A DNA stretch of 11,101 nucleotides from positions 1-11,101 of the forward strand of contig WLSJ01000056.1 in assembly GCA_009705865.1 (NCBI GenBank), given 5' to 3'. Of the stretch, positions 6,957 through 11,101 are shown one piece after another; the stretch's first letter is position 1; each line of letters opens with the position of its first letter. This DNA comes from Actinomycetota bacterium. Its GTDB lineage: Bacteria; Actinomycetota; Acidimicrobiia; Acidimicrobiales; Ilumatobacteraceae. The translations under genes and the position numbers were made by a program. Under the pieces are notes generated by a model that was given only the letters and a program-made list of their open reading frames with translations, was not told the DNA's origin and did not search any database.

Positions 6957-7717
6957 AAAACGGAGTAGGAGTTGCACAGAATATTGTGCTGTTCGGTGGC
7001 ACTAGTGAGATTGGTCAGGCCATTATCCATAAAGTGGTGAAACCTGGCGTGTCCCACGTTGTGCTTGTCAGTCGAGACATTGACGAAGCGGAGTCACAGA
7101 TAGCAGATGTCGCAGAGAAATATTCAGATCTTGACATTCACCATGTGAAGTTTGATGCTGCTGATGCAGCGTCAATGGTGCATGTTGTAGCGGAAGTTGC
7201 AGACGAGATCGGAGATATTGACGTCGCTGTCATAGCCCAAGGAGTCTTGCAAGAAGGTGTTGATTACTTCGCAAATCCAGAGGCGCTTGTGTCTGTGGCT
7301 GATGTGAATTTCAGTGCAACGATGGTGTTGATGTACGCACTAGCTGCACGCATGAGAACACAGGGGTACGGCAAGATAGTGCTGTTGTCGTCGGTAGCGG
7401 GGGAACGAGTTCGAAAAGGTAATCCGGTTTACGGAGCCACTAAGGCCGGAATTGATGGTTTCGCGCTTGCTCTTGATCACGAGTTAGAGGGCTCAGGCGT
7501 GTCGATCCTTGTAGTCAGGCCGGGTTTCGTTACAACGAAAATGACGAAAGGAATGGATAAGGCCCCATTCTCAACAGATGCAAACGGAGTTGCCTCAGCA
7601 GTCGCAAAGGCTCTGAATACATCTCGAAAAGTAATCTGGGTTCCAGGCCTACTGCAATACATGTTTTTCGTATTGAAGAATTTGCCGATTTCAATCTGGC
7701 GCAGATTACCTTTGTAA
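6953..7717 (+). CDS. dprE2: Decaprenylphosphoryl-2-keto-beta-D-erythro-pentose reductase
   Basis: This short-chain dehydrogenase of 254 residues, a typical length, reduces the 2-keto intermediate made by DprE1 to polyprenyl-phosphoryl-arabinofuranose. The dinucleotide-binding motif is GGTSEIG at 15-21. The catalytic triad is Ser147, Tyr160 and Lys164, in SSVAGERVRKGNPVYGATKAG (two stretches, 146-156 and 157-166). The SSVAGERVR stretch, RPGFVTTKMT (189-198) and the C-terminal SIWRRLPL are close to mycobacterial DprE2, which sets it apart from generic SDRs. The C-terminal 30 residues are hydrophobic or amphipathic and may associate with the membrane where the lipid substrate sits. It is the last gene of the forward operon. 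The reverse-strand glycosyltransferase ends five bases beyond its stop codon, leaving no room for a conventional terminator. Confidence 0.93.
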   Translation: MKNGVGVAQNIVLFGGTSEIGQAIIHKVVKPGVSHVVLVSRDIDEAESQIADVAEKYSDLDIHHVKFDAADAASMVHVVAEVADEIGDIDVAVIAQGVLQEGVDYFANPEALVSVADVNFSATMVLMYALAARMRTQGYGKIVLLSSVAGERVRKGNPVYGATKAGIDGFALALDHELEGSGVSILVVRPGFVTTKMTKGMDKAPFSTDANGVASAVAKALNTSRKVIWVPGLLQYMFFVLKNLPISIWRRLPL

Positions 7718-7729
7718 GTGTCTTACGGA
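7711..7729. other. Inverted repeat spanning convergent stop codons of dprE2 and the glycosyltransferase
   Basis: GTAAG (7714-7718) and CTTAC (7722-7726) form a perfect 5-bp inverted repeat around TGT, extendable to eight pairs on the forward transcript with two G-T wobbles. Each arm contains one of the two facing TAA stop codons. It is too weak for a confident terminator and lacks a T-tract. Confidence 0.35.
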
Positions 7730-8916
7730 ATGGCTCCGCGAACGCCATAGATGCCAGTAACTGTTACCAAGCCACCAACCATCACCATGATCACAAGTGG
7801 CCACCACTTGTTGTCGTCGTCGCGTAGTGCTCTAGCGACTGGAAAGAACAATGGGAATGCGGTGAACAGAAATCTTGGTCTAGCGGTAACCGTGGCCGGG
7901 ATCAGCATGAGAGCGAGTACTACACCGCTGTATGTCCAGTAGATCATATTCAAGCGATATTTTCTGGCCATCACGATGGCAATCACCATGGCAAAAACAC
8001 TGGCCGCGGTCAACACGGACGTGGGCGAGCTCACTGGGTGAAGAAAGAAATCGACCGTTCGTTGAACTGCGGTTGCACCGAAACTGGTTCCTTCTTTCCA
8101 CGCTTCGGTCTGCACCCGAAACCATGCAAAGTTCTCGCCCGTATGAAGACGCAAGAACCACATGAATCCGATGAAGCCAAGTGGCGAGATGGTCGGTGCG
8201 ATTATTGACTTCCACTCTTTGTCGTTTCGAATCGCAATAAGGGAAGCGACTGCACATGCTGCAACAAGAGCCACCCCATTGGGTCGAGTTGCAGTCGCCA
8301 TAGCAGCCAGTACTCCGGCGATAAACCACTGCTTCTTGCGAAGTGCCACAAAACACAAGGCTGCAATTGTGAGCATGAGACCTTCTGAATAGGCCATGCT
8401 GAGGACGAAACTTCCGGGGAAAAGGGCCAACAGAATCATTGCCTTCTCCGCGGTCTTTGTGTCGTAGATATCGCGACACAAATATCCGACAAGAAAAACC
8501 AACATCGCACCAAGCAAAACATTGATTGCCAGTGCGACGCTGACCGGTCCGCCTGGGAAAATCAGATCAATGTAATGCACCAGCCGGGGATACATGGGGA
8601 AAAATGCAGCGCGAGCATCAGAAACAAAATACGTGACGTTCGGCATGATGTGATGGGGATAGCCACGACGTGCAACTTCGAGATACCAATGCCCGTCCCA
8701 GCTATCAAGAATTGCGGCGAGCCCACTTAAACCGTTCGCAGGGACAACATCATTGGTCCGATCGACAACCGCTTGAGCAGCAACAGCAACTGCTGCTCCC
8801 ATAATTACGAATAACCGCGACAAGATATATACAAGACCGGCACGACGAAGTGCTTTGCCCCACGGGTCTGTTGCCGGAGGCACATGAAGTTTTTGGGCTA
8901 GAGAAATTCTTGTCAT
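7723..8916 (-). CDS. PIG-V-like GT-C membrane glycosyltransferase
   Basis: This 397-residue integral membrane protein has roughly eight to ten hydrophobic helices. After the first helix (about 27-50) a loop carries WDGHWYLEVARRGYP (73-87). AFFPMYP follows at 104-110 and FPGSFVLSMAYSEGL at 156-170. These are the hallmark motifs of the PIG-V (GPI mannosyltransferase 2-like) family, where the loop Asp (here Asp74) is the presumed catalytic residue. Such GT-C enzymes take a sugar from a polyprenyl-phosphate donor and add it to a glycan or lipid on the outer face of the membrane. Donor and acceptor are unknown; polyprenyl-phosphate mannose is the family precedent. The location next to a DPA pathway makes an arabinose donor a possibility, by inference only. 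AGGA lies four bases upstream of the ATG (8921-8924 on the reverse strand). Confidence 0.85.
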   Translation of the reverse strand: MTRISLAQKLHVPPATDPWGKALRRAGLVYILSRLFVIMGAAVAVAAQAVVDRTNDVVPANGLSGLAAILDSWDGHWYLEVARRGYPHHIMPNVTYFVSDARAAFFPMYPRLVHYIDLIFPGGPVSVALAINVLLGAMLVFLVGYLCRDIYDTKTAEKAMILLALFPGSFVLSMAYSEGLMLTIAALCFVALRKKQWFIAGVLAAMATATRPNGVALVAACAVASLIAIRNDKEWKSIIAPTISPLGFIGFMWFLRLHTGENFAWFRVQTEAWKEGTSFGATAVQRTVDFFLHPVSSPTSVLTAASVFAMVIAIVMARKYRLNMIYWTYSGVVLALMLIPATVTARPRFLFTAFPLFFPVARALRDDDNKWWPLVIMVMVGGLVTVTGIYGVRGAIP

Positions 8917-8941
8917 ATTTTCCTAAAAAGGGATGTTTCCA

Positions 8942-8947
8942 ATATTA
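8942..8947 (-). promoter_or_regulatory. Possible -10 hexamer for the glycosyltransferase gene
   Basis: On the reverse strand this reads TAATAT, about 25 bases upstream of the ATG at 8916. It predicts a short leader of about 20 bases containing the AGGA ribosome-binding site. A convincing -35 is not visible. It lies in the only divergent intergenic region of the window (8917-9009). Confidence 0.35.
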
Positions 8948-9009
8948 CGCATCGGAACTTGAGACTGAGTGTCTTTACGCTATTCCGTGTGGGCGAACGG
9001 GCCCCTTTC

Positions 9010-9825
9010 ATGGCACGATTACATATGGACGAAATTGCACTGACATATCCACGAAACGGCATTGCCCTGATCACCTTGAATCGCCCTGACAAATTGAATG
9101 CGATGACATCATCGATGGTCGAACAACTACACAAGACCTTTACAGAGGTTGGTGCCTCTCGTGATGTTCGCGTCATTGTTCTGACGGGTCAAGGTCGAGG
9201 GTTTTGTGCAGGATTAGACCTGGGCGGATATGGAGACGCGCCAGGCTTTGAGTGGCACGGCGGTATGGAGAAGGGATTCGCAGTTCAGAAACATATTGCA
9301 TCTCTGATTCCGAAGATGCGCTCGTTGCCTCAACCGATTATTGCTGCTGTGAATGGCCCAGCGGCAGGCGGCGGGTTTGCTCTTGTGCTTGGTTCAGACT
9401 TGAGGTTATGTTCGGCTACTGCTCGTTTCAATGCCGCGTTCATTCGCATCGGTCTATCGGCGTGCGATATCGGAACCAGTTGGTTATTGCCCCGTCTCAT
9501 AGGGGCAGCGCGTGCGCATGAGATCATGTTGACTGGGCGCTTATTTGATGCTGCTGAAGCACTGCGTATTGGGTTGGTGCATGAGGTTTTGCCAGATGAG
9601 GTTCTTCTTGACGCTGCGTATGTAAAAGCAGAAGAGATTATGTTGAACAGCCCTATAGGCGTTGCCTTAACGAAGGAAGGCATGTGGGCATCTCTGGAGA
9701 TTCCGGGTCTGCAAGCTGCCATTGATATGGAGAACCGACAACAAATAATGGCTAGTTTTTCTGAGGATGCTAGAGAAACTCGCGTGGCTAAGGCCGAAGG
9801 TCGACCTCCCAAGTATCAATCGTAG
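9010..9825 (+). CDS. Enoyl-CoA hydratase/isomerase (crotonase) family protein, atypical active site
   Basis: This 271-residue single-domain crotonase is a standard length for the family. It has the entry motif ITLNRPDKLNAM (21-32), the first oxyanion-hole segment GFCAGLDL (64-71), the second GPAAGGGFAL (116-125), and LLPRLIGAARAHEIMLTGR before the C-terminal helices. The positions of the two hydratase glutamates (rat Glu144 and Glu164) are Ala124 and Phe144. An Asp153 in SACDIGTSW lies close to the aspartate used by dienoyl-CoA isomerases, with a one-residue offset. It therefore binds acyl-CoA, but classical hydration is doubtful. Isomerase or another crotonase reaction is possible. The ATG at 9010 fits the family N-terminus; GTG 8989 and TTG 8959 are longer in-frame alternatives. 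No clear Shine-Dalgarno is seen for any of them. Confidence 0.85.
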   Translation: MARLHMDEIALTYPRNGIALITLNRPDKLNAMTSSMVEQLHKTFTEVGASRDVRVIVLTGQGRGFCAGLDLGGYGDAPGFEWHGGMEKGFAVQKHIASLIPKMRSLPQPIIAAVNGPAAGGGFALVLGSDLRLCSATARFNAAFIRIGLSACDIGTSWLLPRLIGAARAHEIMLTGRLFDAAEALRIGLVHEVLPDEVLLDAAYVKAEEIMLNSPIGVALTKEGMWASLEIPGLQAAIDMENRQQIMASFSEDARETRVAKAEGRPPKYQS

Positions 9826-9883
9826 ATTTCTTGACTTTTTGTTTGGGTGACTCGCGGAATCGGTGCTCGACCTCAGTTGCGAC

Positions 9884-9889
9884 TAGTTT
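9884..9889 (+). promoter_or_regulatory. Possible -10 hexamer before the phosphoribosyltransferase
   Basis: TAGTTT matches TAnnnT and ends six bases before the GTG at 9896, again the spacing expected for a leaderless transcript. No clear -35 and no Shine-Dalgarno are seen. The 70-base gap 9826-9895 contains no recognisable terminator hairpin for the preceding gene. Confidence 0.3.
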
Positions 9890-9895
9890 TATTCC

Positions 9896-10390
9896 GTGAG
9901 CGAACGTGAAATCATGTCCTGGGAATCTTTTGGTGTTGCAAGTCGAGAACTTGCCACCAGTGTCGCCGAAGGGGGATACGAGCCAGACATTATTCTGGCC
10001 ATTGCGCGCGGTGGTCTGCTGGCAGCAGGTGCTCTTGGTTACGCACTCGCAGTAAAGAATCTCTACACAATGAACGTTGAGTTCTACACAGGAGTAGACG
10101 AACGACTTCCGGTCCCGATGATTCTTCCGCCAGTTCCCGACCTTGTAGAACTGCGTTTTGCGCGAGTCTTGATTGTCGATGACGTGGCTGACACTGGTCA
10201 TACTCTCAAGATTGTTCAAGACTTCTTTAAGGGACGAGTCAAAGAGGTCCGTTCAGCTGTGTTGTACGAAAAATCTCACTCAGTTGTTCAATGTGAGTAT
10301 GTGTGGAAGCACACTGATTTGTGGATCAACTTCCCATGGAGCGATAAAGACCCAGTCGTTAAGCGCACCGGAATCGTGAAAGACGCGTAA
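9896..10390 (+). CDS. Phosphoribosyltransferase (purine/xanthine type)
   Basis: This 164-residue type I phosphoribosyltransferase has the PRPP-binding loop VLIVDDVADTGHTL at 91-104, with its paired acidic residues. ARGG at 37-40 forms the pyrophosphate loop. WINFPW at 143-148 corresponds to the base-stacking region of hypoxanthine/guanine/xanthine enzymes. The central block NVEFYTGVDERL (60-71) with PVPMILPPVPDLVEL resembles a conserved actinobacterial group annotated only as phosphoribosyltransferase. The likely role is cytoplasmic purine-base salvage from PRPP, but the base is not determined by sequence. The GTG at 9896 gives the N-terminus MSEREIMSWESFG; an in-frame ATG at 9914 is possible. 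Although UbiA above also uses PRPP, nothing links the two functionally. It converges on the next gene with a four-base gap. Confidence 0.85.
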   Translation: MSEREIMSWESFGVASRELATSVAEGGYEPDIILAIARGGLLAAGALGYALAVKNLYTMNVEFYTGVDERLPVPMILPPVPDLVELRFARVLIVDDVADTGHTLKIVQDFFKGRVKEVRSAVLYEKSHSVVQCEYVWKHTDLWINFPWSDKDPVVKRTGIVKDA

Positions 10391-10396
10391 GCGTTT
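10381..10396. other. Short stem-loop over convergent stop codons
   Basis: ACGC (10383-10386) and GCGT (10391-10394) pair around a GTAA loop, which on RNA is a GNRA-type tetraloop. Two further pairs (one wobble) extend the stem to six. The loop holds the phosphoribosyltransferase TAA and the outer arm reaches the reverse-strand stop. No T-tract follows; it could be a weak bidirectional end signal or chance. Confidence 0.3.
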
Positions 10397-11099
10397 AGCC
10401 CATTTCTTTAATGATGGTCAAGGCTGCATTGCGGCCACTTGACCCCCATACACCGGCACCGGGGAAAGTTGCTGCCCCAGTGAGGTAGAGACCCTTAATC
10501 GGTGTGTGATATCTGGTGAGCTCCGGTGTGGAACCCATAAAGGCTGCAAGCGGTCCGCCACCAAAGCTGAGGGCATGTCCTTTAGGAAGATGGAATTGTG
10601 ATTCGTAATCAGCTGGAGTCAATACTCTCCATTGCTCAATTGATTCCATAAAGCCTGGGTGAACCAAAGATCCAAATTGACGAAGCCAGCGTTCTGGTTC
10701 ATCGCGTGACTCCCAACCGTCAACGAATGAATACGGCGTGTACAGCGCTTCGAGACTGAAGACACTCTTTCCCGGGGGTGCAATGGTGTTGTCGATGTTT
10801 GAAGGAGTGTTAGCGAGCAATGCCATGCGAGGCATTGTTTTACCTTCGCGCATCAATTGAGAACCGCGATGGAGTTCCGCCAAGGACGGACTAACAATGA
10901 CAGTTGAACCAGAAGATTGAAGGTTGGTCAGCGAATCTGTAAATGCGCTCAACGTAGGAGGAGCGTTTGTAATTGCGTCAATCTTCGACTCGTAACCCTC
11001 ACCCGGTGTGTGGCTCTTCCACCGATTGATGAGTGAATTGGCTTTGGCCGGAGGATTCTTCAGCCACTGAACGAATGTTCGTTGAGGGTCACATGCAGA
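10395..11099 (-). CDS. Phytoene desaturase/PYROXD2-like FAD-dependent oxidoreductase, C-terminal part
   Basis: This is the last 234 residues of a protein whose start lies beyond the right edge of the window; the frame stays open to the edge. The C-terminal FAD-binding signature is TPIKGLYLTGAATFPGAG followed by WGSSGRNAAL, characteristic of the CrtI/phytoene-desaturase and PYROXD2 (retinal-saturase-like) branch of two-dinucleotide-binding flavoproteins. Upstream, APPGKSVFSLEALYTPYSF and the E.W..LTP stretch (IEQWRVLTPADYE) also fit that group, as does the LPKGHALSFGGGPL block just before the signature. Members desaturate or saturate isoprenoid or other lipid substrates; the substrate is unknown here. 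The N-terminal GxGxxG fold that would complete the FAD site is outside the window. A TTG at 10950-10952 could be mistaken for a start, but coding similarity continues upstream of it. Confidence 0.85.
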   Translation of the reverse strand, partial: SACDPQRTFVQWLKNPPAKANSLINRWKSHTPGEGYESKIDAITNAPPTLSAFTDSLTNLQSSGSTVIVSPSLAELHRGSQLMREGKTMPRMALLANTPSNIDNTIAPPGKSVFSLEALYTPYSFVDGWESRDEPERWLRQFGSLVHPGFMESIEQWRVLTPADYESQFHLPKGHALSFGGGPLAAFMGSTPELTRYHTPIKGLYLTGAATFPGAGVWGSSGRNAALTIIKEMG

Positions 11100-11101
11100 G
11101 A

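Noticed and set aside
7880..8479. A 199-codon reverse-strand open frame inside the glycosyltransferase gene
   Set aside because: It lies in a different frame of the same strand as a protein with clear PIG-V motifs; its translation is rich in Cys, Arg and Ser with no domain-like pattern.
8962..8974. AGAC/GTCT inverted repeat around TGAGT as an operator in the divergent region
   Set aside because: A four-base arm is expected by chance at this length, and no regulator gene is nearby.
8959..8986. TTGAGA (8959-8964) and TATTCC (8981-8986) as a promoter for the crotonase gene
   Set aside because: Spacing of 16 is acceptable, but the -10 candidate lacks the conserved final T and the start codon of the gene is itself uncertain.
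9826..9895. Intergenic gap examined for a terminator or small RNA
   Set aside because: There is a short T-run near 9835-9843 but no stem before it; nothing beyond the possible -10 at 9884-9889 could be supported.
9788..10219. A 143-codon reverse-strand open frame across the gap before the phosphoribosyltransferase
   Set aside because: It overlaps the ends of two well-supported forward genes, has no recognisable motif and no ribosome-binding site.
10395..10952. The shorter version of the reverse-strand oxidoreductase starting from TTG at 10950-10952
   Set aside because: The frame stays open to the window edge, and the missing N-terminal FAD fold shows the gene must be longer.

Overview
The window looks like chromosomal DNA of an actinobacterium of intermediate base composition (roughly half G+C by eye, not calculated). 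GTG starts, 4-base stop/start overlaps and a scpA-scpB-rluB run point to Actinomycetota. The modest GC, together with tyrA and aroA following rluB, suggests a freshwater or marine Acidimicrobiia-type lineage rather than a high-GC mycobacterium. That placement is an inference. There are no tRNAs, rRNAs, insertion sequences, CRISPR arrays or phage genes, and no stretch over about 100 bases without a gene.

Positions 1-4023 (+) hold a tightly packed housekeeping run. It comprises the 3' end of scpA and scpB (the kleisin and winged-helix partners of SMC in chromosome segregation), rluB (23S rRNA pseudouridine synthase), tyrA (prephenate dehydrogenase with a C-terminal ACT domain) and aroA (EPSP synthase). 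Neighbours overlap or abut by a few bases, so one transcript is likely.

Positions 4027-7717 (+) continue with what appears to be a complete pathway for decaprenyl-phosphoryl-D-arabinofuranose (DPA) or a similar polyprenyl-phosphate arabinose donor. The four genes are a SerB-like HAD phosphatase, a UbiA-fold phosphoribosyl-1-phosphate-polyprenol (DPPR) synthase, the FAD oxidase DprE1 and the SDR reductase DprE2. UbiA would attach PRPP-derived ribose 5-phosphate to polyprenyl phosphate. The HAD protein would remove the 5-phosphate, and DprE1/DprE2 would epimerise C2 to give the arabinose donor. A short GC-rich hairpin and a -10-like hexamer separate ubiA from dprE1, so the last two genes may also have their own promoter. 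DprE1 has threonine where M. tuberculosis has the benzothiazinone-reactive Cys387.

Positions 7723-8916 (-) encode a polytopic PIG-V/GT-C type glycosyltransferase that converges on dprE2 with only five bases between the stop codons. It is a candidate consumer of a lipid-linked sugar. Divergent from it are a crotonase-fold protein that lacks both classical hydratase glutamates (9010-9825, +) and a purine-type phosphoribosyltransferase (9896-10390, +). The window ends in the C-terminal part of a phytoene-desaturase/PYROXD2-like FAD oxidoreductase (10395 to the edge, -), again convergent with a four-base gap.

The most noteworthy content is the self-contained four-gene arabinose-donor cassette joined to an scpAB/aromatic-amino-acid operon, with a membrane glycosyltransferase beside it. 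The enzymes belong to known families. What is not established is the combination, the likely glycan target in this lineage and the natural Cys-to-Thr DprE1.
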